A stretch of 64,000 nucleotides of DNA from Gonium pectorale. Lineage: Eukaryota > Chlorophyta > Chlorophyceae > Chlamydomonadales > Volvocaceae. The translations under genes were made by a program, and so were the position numbers. Positions 23,987 through 36,900 of the stretch are shown piece by piece; positions within the stretch are counted from its first letter, which is position 1, and each line of letters starts with the position of its first letter. The notes below the pieces were generated by a model. It had not been told where the DNA came from, did not search any database, and worked only from the letters and a program-made list of their open reading frames with translations. The DNA lies in contig LSYV01000004.1 in assembly GCA_001584585.1 (NCBI GenBank), forward strand, positions 3,430,048 to 3,494,047, read 5' to 3'.

Positions 23987-26900
23987 TTAGAACACGGGCG
24001 CCTCTATCCCCAGCCTCCTGCACAGCGGCCCGCACTTGTGCGTGGCGAAGAAGTTGCGGATGCCCGTCATGCCCTTGTCCGTGGCGCCGTTCTTCTTGGA
24101 CCCCGAGTGGTGGTGGATCACGGGGTCCGTCATCGTAAAGCCGTCGACCGCGTTCCACACGCCCTGACGGGGCGTTGGGAATGGATATCACTTATGTGAT
24201 CCCACTCCGGCATTGACATGGCAGTCCTGTCAACCAACTTTTAGACAATTGCACGAGCCTGCCTCCATCAATGGATACAAGTGGTTCACGCATCAATCAG
24301 AAAAGGCTGTATGCTTCACCGGAACTTGCCTGCAGGTCACAGACGAGCTTCTGACCGCACGTGACCTCGTACGTGAAGTGCGAGAAACACTGCGGTACGT
24401 CCCCAATGGGCACGGAGCTGACCTCCCTGTCCTCCTCCTCGTCGTCGTCCTCCACGATTGCGCCCAGCGCCATGCTGTCCGCACGGGCAGCGGTCGTGGC
24501 GCTTTGCGCGACCCGCCCGGCGTTGTCGTTCCTGCGCAAAAGGCAGGGGCAACGGCAACAGGAAGGCGGATAACGGTATAGATGGCAAAAACAAGACAGT
24601 CAGCATTGCAATGCCTGGGTTACGCAAGCAAACTGACAGATAAAGCGCAAACTGCCACACCGGTATGCGGAATGGTTATGCGTCAAGCTTCAAGCAAATG
24701 GCAAAATGCGCCACGTTCCAGCTGCAGTGTAGGAAGCCAGCATGCTGGCCACACGGCCCTGCAAAGGATCGTAATGGCAACGCACCATTTGGTGAACACG
24801 CCCTCCAGCTCCTCCTCCACCAGGATATCGCCCTTGCCAGTAGGATAGCGCTTGTCGAGCAGGGTGAACACGTAGCAGGGCAGGAAGCGGATCTGCCAGT
24901 CGGGGCCACCGCGGAGGCGGCGGTTGAAGAGCTGGGCCAGCTCCTCCGCCTCCCCTGCGCCGCATCAACCATAGCACTCAGTGCACAAAGCACGCTATCT
25001 GCCGGCACGTCCCACACAGTCAAGTGAACCTGTACGCACTACAACAATACTGCGGCGCACACACATTGCAGATATTTGGTACACGGCTAGCGAAGCAGGG
25101 CATGGCAGAACGGGACGGGGTATGCATTGCGGCTGGTGAACGATACGGCTCGGCAACCTGAGAGCTGTCGTAGCTCGGGCCCTGCTCACCCTGCGTGCGG
25201 CAGAAGGTGCGGTGGAACTTCTCGCAACCCAGGTGCTCCGTGTGCCGCGTGTCCTTGGCCACCAGGCGCGGCCCGACGCTGTAGCCCGTCGCGCCAGCGT
25301 CCACCGACACCACCTCGGTGCACTGGAACACCACCCGCTCCGCGCCCTCGGCGAACTTGTACGCGGCGTGGGCGATGCCGCGCTGCACTAGCCCGGGGTA
25401 CTGTCGCTCCAGGTCCACCGCTAGCGCGGACCTCACAAACGGCACGTCTACATAGGAGCCAGTCGCCGGGTCGTACTTGCGCTTGGAGACGCAGCGCCGG
25501 CCCATGTACAGATCCCAGCCGCCGCCGTCTCTTATCAGCGCCCGCTCCTCATACGACTGGCGCTGCGTCATTTTGCTGATGTCGGTGCGCAGAGTCAGGC
25601 CGGCCCCCGCACCCACCGCATCCGTCCGCAGAGAGGTGAGGGTGCTGGCGAGAGAGGTAAGGGCGGTGCGAAGGCAGTCCGCTGAGAGGCCCAGCTTCTG
25701 GAGTTGGAGAGGGTAGGTGTAAGACAGGTCGGTTAACACCGCATACCCTTGATGCGTTTCAACCGTCAGTTGTGTGCATGACGGTGCAACGAACTGCAGC
25801 TAATTCTTTGCCCCTGACAGGGGCAGAGAACCCCTACAACATGTGCAACGCAAATAAGGAGCAAACGATGTGCGGTCAGTGTTAGGGGCCGATACCACAT
25901 CCATTGCAACTGCGCCTCAGCCCGGCCTGCACCGCTTGGATGGTACCTGGACATGCGCCAGAGGCGTCCCCATCGCTAGGAACCGCTCTCGGAATCTCCC
26001 ACCTGGAAGACGCTCCGCGGCAGCGCCTTGGCCATGCTCTGAAGCACCGCGAAGTCCTCCTTCGGTGGCCCGAACGCCACTGTTGCCATGAAGACCCGGT
26101 CTCGACCCAGCAAGTCCCCGATGCGCCGAATGCGCTTGACGCACTCGTCCTTCACGGACTTGCGCAGCGCCGCGCGGCAGGAGTTACCCTTCGAAATGGG
26201 GCATTCCTGCAGACGGGGCCTGCCATTGGCCAAGAAACCATTGTGTGGGTCCGGCTGCCAGACGCTATAGCCGTGGGCGCACTGCATGAACACGTGGTCG
26301 CTGGGCGCCCCGTCCGAGAGGAAGAGAATAAAAAGCTGGTTGCCACGGGCTGCGTCGCCTTTCAGAAGCTCCAGCGCCGCGTCCAGGGCGGGCAGGTAGT
26401 TCCCGTGCGAGCGGGCGTAGCGCGATGTGCAGCCTTTGAAATACGAAAGCAGGGTATGGTCAGCGGCAGAGCGCTCCAGGACCAGCCTTGCATCGTCGCT
26501 CATCTCAATGAGTGAAACCTGCGGAACGGGTTTGCCGGAAATGGGAAACACTCGTAAAGCATTATGCTTACGCTTGAAACGCCGACCCGCAGTGAGCGCC
26601 GTACGTATGCAAGTAAGCCCTGTATCCAGTAACAAGCTTCGGGGATTCAGATGAGCCAGCCAGGCCCGGTGCCTAGCGACAGACGCGCCCACCTCCATCT
26701 TCCCCAGGCCGCCCAGCTTGGTCTGCGGCTCCACCAGGTCCCGCGCAAGGCAGTCGTACACAGCTGCCATACGGGTGGTGTAACCCGGCACGTCGTCCTT
26801 CCGCATCGAGCCGCTGTGGTCCACAATCACGACCACGTGGGACGTGGTGTCACCGAAGCCGAAGCCGCCGGGCGGCCGCGGTGCGGCTTCAAGGGCGTCC

Positions 26901-27477
26901 TCCATCTTCCAGCTTGTAATCTCGTGTCGTGACGTCTCGTCCGTGACATACACGATGCCCTGCGGTGGGTGGCACAACGGAGGCGTTTCCCTCGTTGCCA
27001 GGTGCCGCGGGTATGGAGTGCCAGCCGTGCCTTCCCGGCCGGCCCAACACAGGGCAAATTGCACAAGCAAAGCCTCAGCGGCTTGTACATCGCACTTGCC
27101 TTGTGGATATAGCGCCAGCGCGGCTTTCCGTCGCGTCCGGGGTTTGCCGGCTCCTTGCGGCCATACTTGACGGCCTCCTGCAGCTGCCTCTTGTCAATGC
27201 CCCGCTCCTCGCGCCGCTCCCGACCGTGCGCGTGCGATATCAGAGATACAGCGGAGGTCCGCAGCTCCTGTTGTTGGACTCCTGCACGCAGGCCTGCGGA
27301 GTTCCCCTGCACGTCCGCATGCCTGCTGGCCAGGCCCAGCCCCGACCCCGGCACCACTGTGTAAGGTACGAAGGCTGTCGGCGGCTGTGCTGGTCTGAAA
27401 GCCACATGTTCTGCGTGTTTCCTATCCGAGTTCTTGCCACCTAGCAGCCCCGAGAAAAGACGGGTGAGCCACTTCAT
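23987..27477 (-). CDS. VWKA-like alpha-kinase, paralogue A (VWA + alpha-kinase)
   Basis: Seven exons: 27477-27100, 26959-26693, 26518-26003, 25697-25190, 24954-24786, 24531-24330, 24163-23987 (2,217 nt, 738 aa, all phases close). The basic N-terminus carries the family block EPANPGRDGKPRWRY. A von Willebrand A domain (~165-385) has the metal-site motif DHSGSM at 173 and LSDGAPSDH later. The alpha-kinase domain (~480-735) shows FAEGAERVVFQ, the candidate ATP lysine VAK535, FTKWNDNAG, an acidic loop, FSHFTYE (His664), VCDLQ (Asp678, Gln680), TDP (Asp693) and the zinc site THKCGPLC (His722, Cys724, Cys728). All key alpha-kinase positions are present, so it should be an active Ser/Thr kinase of the Dictyostelium VWKA type; substrate unknown. 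Introns 1 and 6 use GC donors (AAG/GCAAGT and CAG/GCAAGT). Confidence 0.93.
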
Positions 27478-27577
27478 CCGTGGTCGCAGATGCTACAAAG
27501 CACCTTCAGGCGAAAGTTGTCTATGTAAATGTTCCAAGCCATGGTAAGTTGTGCGTTAAAAATAAATGTTTTTAGCA

Positions 27578-27603
27578 TCACGGGTCAGGCCCTCATCACG
27601 GGT
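27578..27603. promoter_or_regulatory. Paired TCACGGGT words upstream of gene A
   Basis: TCACGGGT occurs at 27578-27585 and 27596-27603 (18-bp period), about 100-126 bp upstream of the gene A ATG. The same word is paired with a 19-bp period upstream of paralogue D. A transcription-factor site is possible; this is inferred from position and recurrence only. Confidence 0.3.
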
Positions 27604-27939
27604 CCAGGTGGAACCTAGGTCGACTGTGCGAATCAATGCTTCTGTTGGGCAGGTATGCGTATTCACCACTGTTGTGGCTCTCTCTGGGTCATTGCTGACT
27701 GTGGATCCGGGATCCATGGACACTGGCAGAATACGGGCCGGGGCAGACAGACACCATATTTGCATAGGATTATAGTGGTACTGTGGTGGTACTGCACAGG
27801 ACTCCTTGTGCCATCCCTAAGGCACCAATCGACGTTGGTCGACAATTGGCCCTAGCACCAAGTGCGAGAGTCCTGCAGTGACTTGCACATAGGGACAGAT
27901 TTTGGTGCCCGGCCCGACGCGGGAGGAGTCACGGGGCTG

Positions 27940-28050
27940 AGGAATCCGTCTGGACGGGACCAGGATTCCGGCTGGCAGCACGGGGATCCCGCCCGGACGG
28001 GAGGCTGGTTTCCGCCCAGTAGCAGCTAGGATACCCGTGGGCATAACCAT
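27940..28050. repeat. Degenerate ~22-bp tandem repeat
   Basis: About five imperfect units of 21-23 bp follow one another, each beginning GGATTCC/GGATCCC/GGTTTCC-like and several containing GGACGGGA. It lies upstream of VWKA-like gene A and downstream of gene B. It is probably a decayed minisatellite. Confidence 0.45.
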
Positions 28051-28827
28051 AGATACCTTGCGATGGAAACCTCGCGGCAGACCGAGTTGGTAGCCACCCT
28101 TGATTTGGTTGGTAATGTCAACCCTCCTCTAGCTGCGACTTCCCCTGCACGCTGCCTCAGCTGCTCGCGCCCGGGGGCTGGGGCTCCGCTAGGCGTCGCT
28201 GCGCCAGAGCACGTTAGATGCCACGCTTCACCTCCATGTGCAGCAACGTGGTGCGTGCCGTCAAGATCGAGGCCAGGACAGCGAACGTGGCTACGTCACC
28301 CTGCCGGCCCCCGTGCAAGGTGTGGATGTGTTGCTGTATGTACAAAGCGAGGACATCTCCCCGGAGTCGCCTACATAGTCGCCTCCCAATGGAGGGCACT
28401 GCGTGGCCGGGCAGCGGCTGGACGGGGCTGTAACGAGACCCGCCGAGGCCGAATGCACAAAACGCAACTACGGCCGACCCCAACCCCGAACGCAACGCAC
28501 ATACCGCGAATGAACCACGTTGCCAGTACTGCGACATGAGTCCGAAAATGCTCTCATCGTGTCTTCAAGCTGCGTGCTCTTGCGGTTTCCCCCTGTGCCT
28601 CGCACTCACTAGCCCTTTTGTTGGCTGGAAAACAGGCGCTTTTCGTGCCCGTCGGTCACACAGTGCACCACAGCAAGCCGTGAACTAATTTGTCGAACTG
28701 CTGCAACACTTAACACATTCCATACGGCACGCCATCTCTCCATCGCTGCATACACGTGCTTCACATCACGCACACGCCCAGCTGATATGGCAATGCTATT
28801 GTACCCATTCAGCCCTCCACGGCCGGC

Positions 28828-31800
28828 CTACAGAACCGGCGGCTCGAGTCCCAGCCTCCTGCACAGCGGCCCGCACTTGTGCGTGGCGAAGAAGTTCCGG
28901 ATGCCCGTCATGCCCTTGTCCGTGGCGCCGTTCTTCTTGGACCCAGAACAGTGGTGGATCACGGGGTCCGTCATCGTGAAGCCGTCGACCGCGTTCCACA
29001 CGCCCTGGCGGAGGTGCGAAGATGCCGTTCAAAGTTTCAGGCTCGCACATTTCGGCGTTAATCGCTGTACAAACGGATGACGGTGCATGGCTACGAGTGG
29101 CGTGCACTCATGTGAACTGCTTCAGCGCTTGGGTTTAACCGACAGAGGACGGGGCACGGAAGGAGCTCGGATCTAGGCGATGCGGTGGCGATGCAAGGGC
29201 CCGACAAAGTGCAGCGCATGCCGCCGCTGCACCTCACGCACTGTGGAGTCAAGGTTGCGGTCATTAGGTCTCGCCCCATCCCGACTCACACCCCACCTGC
29301 AGGTCGCACACCAGCTTGCGGCCGTTGGTGGCCTTGTAGGTGAAGTGCGAAAAGCACTGCGGCACGTCCTCGGTGGTGACGGGGCCGTCTCCAGGCTCCC
29401 CGCTGTCCGAGTCGCCCTCGCCCTCCTCATCGTCGTCCTCCGCAATGGCGCCCAGCGCGGCGGTCTCCACAACCCGCACACAGTCCGCTACGCCGCCGGC
29501 GTTGTTGTTCCTGAATGAGCACACAAAGCGGGGCGATCAGGGGCTGGAACACCAGCAAGGCCACATATAAACTCTTCCGTGACATTTCTATGTACGGCAA
29601 TTCGAGAGGGCTACGGCTCCAGTACGTACCGTACCTGCCATTGTGAGTCCTGCCACGGAGCATTCTAAAAGGTGCAAGCACGATTCTGCTGTCACAAAGT
29701 CTCATGCGCTTGCCGTAAGCACCGTAACGGAGAATAGCAAAGACCTGGGCACTGCTAGGCAGTACAGCATGGGGCCGCGCCACATGTGGCAAGAGAATGT
29801 CATGTCTCACCACTTCGTGAACACGCCCTCCAGCTCCTCCTCCACCAGGATCTCGCCCTGGCCCGTTGGATAGCGCGAGTCCAGCAGCATAAAGACGTAG
29901 CAGGGCAGGAAGCGGATCTGCCACTCGGGGCCACCGTGGAGGCGGCGGTTGAACAGCTGGGCCAGCTCCTCCGCCTCGCCTGCGGCGCGCCAACCAGAGC
30001 ACTCAGCGCAAACAGCTTGCTATCTCCCGGCACGTCTGCAATGGCTCGATGGGCATGTTGGCCCAGAGACCCCGTGCATGCACCAGGTGTACGGACAGCC
30101 GTGCAGATCACGGCGGGAGCGGGAGGGGGACAGAGTACCCTCGCGTGCAATGCGACATAAGGATCTGTTGGGACGTGGGAGCTGTCTTGGCTGGGGCCCT
30201 GCTCACCCTGCGTGCGGCAGAAAGTGCGGTGGAACTTCTCGCAGCCCAGGTGCTCCGTGTGCCGCGTGTCCTTGGCCACCAGGCGCGGCCCGACGCTGTA
30301 GCCCGTCGCGCCAGCGTCCACCGACACCACCTCGGTGCACTGGAACACCACCCGCTCCGCGCCCTCGGCGAACTTGTACGCGGCGTGGGCGATGCCGCGC
30401 TGCACTAGCCCGGGGTAATGTCGCTCCAGGTCCACCGCTAGCGCGGACTCGGTGAAGGGCGCGTCAATGAAGGATCTTGCGTTGAGGTCAAACTTGCGTT
30501 TGGAGAGGCAGTTGTCGCCGACGTAGATGTCCCAGCCGTCAGCGTCCGTCAGGATGGTCCGCTCCTCCAACGCCTGCCGGCTGGCGGCGCGCTGGCCGAT
30601 GTCGGTGCGCAGAGTCAGGCCGGGGCCCGTGCCCGCGGCCTCGGTGCGCAGGGAGGTGAGGGTGCTGGTCAGGGAGGTGAAGGCGGTCCGGAGGCAGTCC
30701 GCAGAAAGGCCCAGCTTCTACGGGCACAGGCAGCGGGAGGGGAAACATGTGGCAACCGGCAGGTGCTCGTTGGACCTTCAACTGCCATCTGAGGAGCAAC
30801 GGGCGCGGTGGCGCGCGTTGTACACAGCGAACAAAGTAATAGCCGTACTATTTTTGGCCAGGCGAGGCAGTGTCAATTTCATGTGCCTAGATAGCAAGGC
30901 ATGCGGTTAAGCACGGCATACGGTAAAGTCACATGCTGGACAAGGTCACAACTGAACACGAAGGCGATAGAATTTGGGCACGGCTTCAGCCCAATCCGCC
31001 CACTATGGTAGCTGTGGCAACTCTCTCAAGCAACCAAAGCCCGCTCTGCGGAACCCTCAGCAGCCAACCTCACACCTGGAAGGAGCTCCGCGGCAGCGCC
31101 TTGGCCATGCTCTGGAGCACCGCGTAGTCCTCCGTCGGCGGCCCAAAAGCCACCGCATGCATGTGCACGCGATCCCGGCCCAGCAGGTCCCCGATGTGCT
31201 GAATGCGCTTGACGCACTCGTCATTCACCGACTTGTGGATGGCGGCCCGGCAGGCTCCGGACAGGGGGCAGCTCCGCAGGCGGGGCTTGCCCTTGTACAT
31301 TCCGCCCCGTGGGTCGTGCTGCCAGACGCTGTAGCCGTGGGCGCACTGCATGTCCACGTGGTCGCTGGGCGCGCCGTCCGAGAGAAAGATGAGGAAAAGC
31401 TGGTTGCCGTGCGCTGCGTCGCCTTTCAGGAGCTCCAGCGCCGCGTCCAGGGCCGGAAGGTAGTTCCCGTGCGAGCGGGCGTAGCGCGATGTGCAGCCTT
31501 TGAGGTAAGACAGCAGGGCTGTGTCCGCAGCGGATCGCTCCCGGGCGACCTCGGCGTCGTCGCTCATCTCTATGATGGACACCTGGGTGGGGGGGCACGG
31601 CGGCCGGTTGCACTAGGGGGGAGAGATAGGGGTTCGCGCCAAGCAAGTTGATGACGTTGATCGTCGCTTGCGTTCCTGTGCATGTAAGCTGCTGCGGGCA
31701 AGCATACCAGGCAAACATCGCCAGCTGGCAAGTGAGAAGTGGGCGCGCAGGAGGGAGATGAGCGCTCATGGCACGAGGAGAGCATCTATAACCCGCACGG

Positions 31801-32515
31801 CGGATAGAGCAAGACTGGCAGTGCGTGCTCAACAGGAGCCAGGAAATCAAGAGCACCACGCACAACGGCACCTCCATGCTTAACACCCGGTACCGTTCCA
31901 TGCCCACCTCCATCTTCCCCAGGCCGCCCAGCTTGGTCTGTGGCTCCACCAGGTCCCGCGCAAGGCAGTCGTACACAGCTGCCGTACGGCTGGTGTACCC
32001 CGGCACGTCGTCCTTTCGCATTGAGCCGCTGTGGTCCACAATCACCACCACGTGGGACGTGCCGACGCCAACGATGCCGCCGAGGGGCGCTGGGGCGGCT
32101 TCAATGGCGTCTGACATCTTCCAACTGGTGATCTCCTGGCGCGATGACTCATCCGTGATGTACACAGCACCCTGCGGGTGCATACAAGCAAACGGTACTG
32201 GGAGCTAAGCGACGCATCCTGGGATTTTGCCGACCCACACCCATGCATGGCATGCCTACATTTGCACAGACGCTGTCAGTTCGCCCGCGCGCGCATGGCA
32301 CTCCGCACGGCAGTCCCCTGCCCTTGGCCCCGGCCGCTGTAGCGCGCCTTAACGATGTGGCTTGCCTTGTGTGTGTAGCGCCAGCGCGGCCGGCCGTCAC
32401 GCCCGGGGTTCGCGGGCTCCTTGCGCCCATACTTGATGGCCTCTTGCAGCTCTGGGGACTTGCCCGCCTTACTGCCCAGCGCCAGCCCCGCCAGGTGCTC
32501 AACCAGCCGCTGCAT
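28828..32515 (-). CDS. VWKA-like alpha-kinase, paralogue B, short N-terminus
   Basis: Seven exons: 32515-32366, 32171-31908, 31582-31076, 30717-30207, 29979-29811, 29510-29297, 29004-28828 (1,992 nt, 663 aa, phases close). The order is as in paralogue A: EPANPGRDGRPRWRY block, VWA domain with DHSGSM and LSDGAPSDH, then alpha-kinase with FAEGAERVVFQ, VAKDTR, FTKW-NNNAGG, FSHFTYK, VCDLQ, TDP and HKCGPLC. Against A, C and D it lacks ~27 N-terminal residues (the SLISHAHGRERREERG stretch). An upstream in-frame TTG would add 16 unrelated residues, so I start at the ATG at 32515. The intron 1 donor is GC (AAG/GCAAGC); intron 6 uses GT where A uses GC. Intron 3 ends in TAG. Much of exon 4 is nearly identical to A. 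Confidence 0.92.
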
Positions 32516-33964
32516 CGCGCGTGCCGGCCGGCAGCCTCCTCCTGATGGCAAAGGAGGAAGCAAGCAGGTTGCAGCGCTGGCGCCGTCCCTGCGAACTGGG
32601 AGCGCTGTGTGCGTGTGTGGACGGAGGCCCCAAAGTTAGTGCGCGCGCGTGTGTATCGGAAATGAAGTTTTACGACAAAGAAGTGACAGAGCGACGGCAA
32701 GGTAGTGCGAGCAAGGGTTGATGGGAGAGCAGTCCGATGCAACGGGTTGCGTTTCACGGGTGTCCACGGGGACTCGCGCACAGCAAGCCGTGGATAAGGA
32801 CTTACCCACCCCTTTTCAGACCACTACGGATGGCATCAAGGCCCTTGTACCTTGGCACTTGGCTGCCGAGCCGGACTCCGGCTTGCACGCGCGATTGATG
32901 ACCCGGGCTCCAAAGATAGCTACAGAACAGCTCCTTGGACGTGGCAATGTGTTGGTTTGTGACTACAATGCATGTTAGGTATTACTTGAGCCGAAGATGC
33001 CACAATCCCCTCAAGGGCTGCAAAACCTTGAAGCCGTTGGGTGTAAGCATTGGCTCGCGACCCGTGGGTCAGTCTGTTCTCTATTGGTAGTACTTTTCTC
33101 ATGCCGTTCGCAGTTCCCTTCCTCGCTTCCACGACAGCGCCAAACACGGGACCACAGCAGCGCACACGTGTTTAACGCCCGACGCGACAACCATCACCAC
33201 AACCGCTGCTAAATCACTGCAGCGTACATGGAAGGCCCCGTTCCCTTTGGAGACTTTGGGCCCCACATCCAAGAGCCCCGGGGACGCTTGGGGACGTGGA
33301 GAAAGGGCAGGCATTCCACACACATTGCACGCGAGCAGACAATGTGCCATTATTCCGTTGACTTCCCGGTGTAGCGTACACCATGAGATGAATAAACGAC
33401 AAGGCTCCAAACAATCAACCCAGCCGTCCGTCTGTTAAGTTTGCTGTGTATGGTCCCTCGACCGTCCTTATAGCACTCGGTTGGTCAGATGCCTAGACTG
33501 AGATAATCTAGTCACAACCAGACGGATTACTTGCTCCCGCACACACTCATCAACCTGCGTACACAGCGCTGCAATGCTCGCGCTGATGTGCCCATCTTCT
33601 GCACACGGGCTCATTCTGCGCTATGCTCACGAACAGGAAGGAGAGTATCAGCGTTCTGGCCACCGCCTGCGCAGCCCATCATGCATAAAATTCAACACGC
33701 TCGGACAGTCTTTGCAAGTGGGGAGACACGCCGCGAGACTAAGGGCAAGTTTTTGTTGCCGCGTGGAGTAATGCCGCCCTGGTAAGGACGGCCACTGGTC
33801 ACTGACCTTGGAGAGCGTAGGCGGGGAAAGGACAAGATGATGCACCGTGGATATGAAGAGAAACAACGCGAGCCAAGTTCAGATGCCATTCCAAAGACTC
33901 CTATGGTGGATGTGCCAAGATGATGGCGCTGATGCGCCTACAGCGCTTCGCCTTCGGCGTTGCA
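32516..33964. other. Intergenic region between VWKA-like genes C and B
   Basis: It contains the gene B promoter and gene C 3' flank. One TCACGGGT (32754-32761), followed by an imperfect TCCACGGG, is the nearest counterpart of the paired words at genes A and D. No gene is supported. Confidence 0.4.
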
Positions 33965-36900
33965 CTAGTTGCTTTGCGGCAGCCCCAGCCTCCTGCACAG
34001 CGGCCCGCACTTGTGCGTTTCGAAGAACTCCCGGACACCATCCAGGCCCTTATCCGTGGCCCCGTTCTTTTTCTTTTTGCGCGAGAACTGGTGGATCACG
34101 GGATCCGTCAGCGTGAAGCCATCGGTGGGGTTCCACACGCCCTGCATGCAGCCGTGCGGCAGCGGGGACGCCCCCATCGGATCAACGCAACGTCAAGCAC
34201 CGCTCAGTCGCACTTTGGCGCTGCATGAAGGCAACAGCCAATGTGACGCGGGACACCGCAAAGGCCCGACAAAATCTGTGCAGCCGTAGTTCAAACCCGA
34301 GGCGCAAGGCAAACTAGCCCTCCATCCCAGCCATACAGAGACCGCGCCTTTGCGTATTCCCAGTCTAAGAGCGCCCTCACCTCCCCGCCCTGCCCCACGC
34401 TACCCCCCAGCCCCACCTGCAGGTCGCACACCAGCTTGCGGCCGCCCGAGTGGATGAAGGTGAAGTGCGAGAAGCACTGGGGCACCTCCTCGACCGCGCT
34501 CACGCTGGGTCTGCCCTCAACGATGGCGCCCACGTGCGACAAGGGCACGCTTCTGCCACCGCTCTCCACGCCGCCAGCGTTGTCGTTCCTGAACGAGCCA
34601 GTTTTGTGGCCACCGTACGGTACGCCGCCAGTCAGCTCGACGGACTTTGGTTGGCAGAAATGCAGTGGAATGGCTCTTAACCAGGAGCCACACGCTCAGG
34701 GTTCAGCCATAGAGCGCTAACTATCAACCATAACCGACGCACCATTTGGTAAACTGGCCCTCCAGCTCCTCCTCCACGAGCACCTCGAATTGCCGGTGCG
34801 ACCCGTCGCGCAGCACGTAAATGTAGCAGGGCAGGAATCGGACCTGCCACTTGGGGCCGCCCTTCAGGCGCCGGTTGAACTCCTGGGCGAACTCGTCAGC
34901 CTCGGCTGCAAGCGGCGATCAGTTGAGCGGGTAGCGGCCGGCCGTCTAAGGTTACAAACGGCCAGGGGACCTTGGCCCGCGCCAGAATGCTTGAGGGAAG
35001 CGACACATTACTAACGAGAGCCTAGGTCGCCTGCAACGAAATGAAGTACCTCGCCTACAATGTCAAAACGTGCTTTCCCTTACTTGGCTAACGCAATCCT
35101 TCCTGACACAGCGCACGCGTCACGCTTAATGCGCCACTCACCCTGTGTGCGGCAGAATGTCAGGTGGAAGGCCGTGTTAGACAGGTGTTCGGCGAACCGC
35201 GTGGACTTGGCCACCAAGCGGGGGCCGAAGCAGTGGGCCGTGCGGCCGCCGTCCAGCGTGAACGCCTCGGAGAACTGGTGCACCACCCGCTCCGCGCCCT
35301 GCGCAAAGCTGCGGGTGGCCTGCGCCACGCCAAATTGAATCCCCGACGCGGCGTACGCCCTGGCCAGCTCCAGGGCCTTGGGCGTGACAAACAGCTCCAT
35401 CTCCACGAACAACTCTTGACGAGCGTCATACCGGTACTTCTGCCCAAACACGCTTTTGCTGGTCCCGCAGTACAGGTCCCAGCCGTTGCCCTTTGTGAGC
35501 TTGGTGTATTCGGCGAGCGCCTGGCGCTGCGTCTGCGGGCCGATGTCGCTGCGCGGGGTGAGCTTGATGCCGGGACCAGCGGCGACGGTGCGCAAGGTCG
35601 TTAGGGAGGTGGCGAGGCAGGAGAAGGCGGTCCGGAGGCAGTCAGCGGAAAGGCCCAGCTCCTGCGGCCGAGAGCAGCAGAGGGCAGGCGACGAGCGATA
35701 ACGGTTCGCGTACTTGCACAAGGCAGCATCGCGGCGTGCAGTGAAAATATTCTAGGACGATCACGGATGCCAGCAGGTAGGTCGCTCAGAGATGCTTGTT
35801 GTGCTCAGCCGCGTCTCAACGAGGTACAGTGCCAGCTGCGCCCAGCGCGTACACTGAGCAGTGCGCAGCATATAGCCCGCGCAAAGAAACCCATCCTGTC
35901 TTGGGTAGACCGCCAGATGAGGCATTTTTCTACTTGCTTGGTTCGCACGCTGGGATGACCAGCAACCGGCCGACGATGGGCGGGTGTAAGCCACCTACCA
36001 TACCATAAGTAGGCAGCTGGGCACAAGCCCGATCGCGCCTCCCAGTGCGACCGCCACGCACCTGGAACGAGCCGCCCGGCAGCGCCGCGGCCATGCCCTT
36101 CAGCACGGCGTAGTCCCGGTTCGGCGGTCCGAACGCCACCGTGTGCACGTGCACTCGGTGTCGTCCCAGCAGGTCCCCGATGCGCCGAATGCGCTCCACG
36201 CATTCCTCTTGCACGGACTTGCGCAGCGCGTCCCGGCAGGCGCCAGAGGAAGGGCAGGCCTGCAGGCGGGGCCTGCCGTTTCGCATCACACCGCCGCTCC
36301 CATCGGGCTGCCAGACGCTGCAGCCGTGGGCGCACTGCATGAACACGTGGTCGCTGGGCGCGCCGTCTGAGAGGAAGACCAGGAAGACGTGGCTGCTGCG
36401 GCCCACATCGCCCGCCAGGAGCTCCAACGCTGCGTCCAGGGCCGGCAGGTAGTTGCCGTGCGAGCGGCCGAGCCCCGAGGTGCAGGCCCTGATGTAGTCG
36501 AGCAGGCGCTGGTCGGGCGTCGAGTGCCGGAACACGACGTGGGAGTCGTCACACATCTCGATGAGGGATACCTGGATGTGGTAGTTGAGGGAGGGCAGGA
36601 ATCGAAGCTGTTGACGGAATCGAGACCGGGGTGGACCTAGCGCTTGGGGCCCCGCGAACCTTAACCAAGGGTCAGGCATGTTCATACTGACCACTTGGCC
36701 ACCTGTTTGACATCTTTACAAAGTCGTTCGGTTACCACAGGGCTACCATGGCAATGATAGCATTTTGCCTCTCCGTCGACGGGCAGCCTCAAGCGGTATG
36801 TTTTGCACGGCCGCCCCTGGCGTACATATCAAGAGCCGATGGCATCGTGACAGACCCAACCGCTTATGTTCGCACCTCAATCTTGCCGCCAACGCTGTCC

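Larger units (their letters stand above)
27478..28827. other. Intergenic region between VWKA-like genes B and A
   Basis: It holds the promoter of gene A (right-to-left transcription) and the 3' flank of gene B. Two TCACGGGT words occur 100-126 bp upstream of the gene A start codon, and a degenerate ~22-bp tandem repeat lies at about 27940-28050. No gene is supported. Confidence 0.4.

Noticed and set aside
32276..32563. Longer start of paralogue B adding 16 residues
   Set aside because: That start codon is TTG, not ATG. The ATG at 32515 gives a start like those of paralogues A and D.
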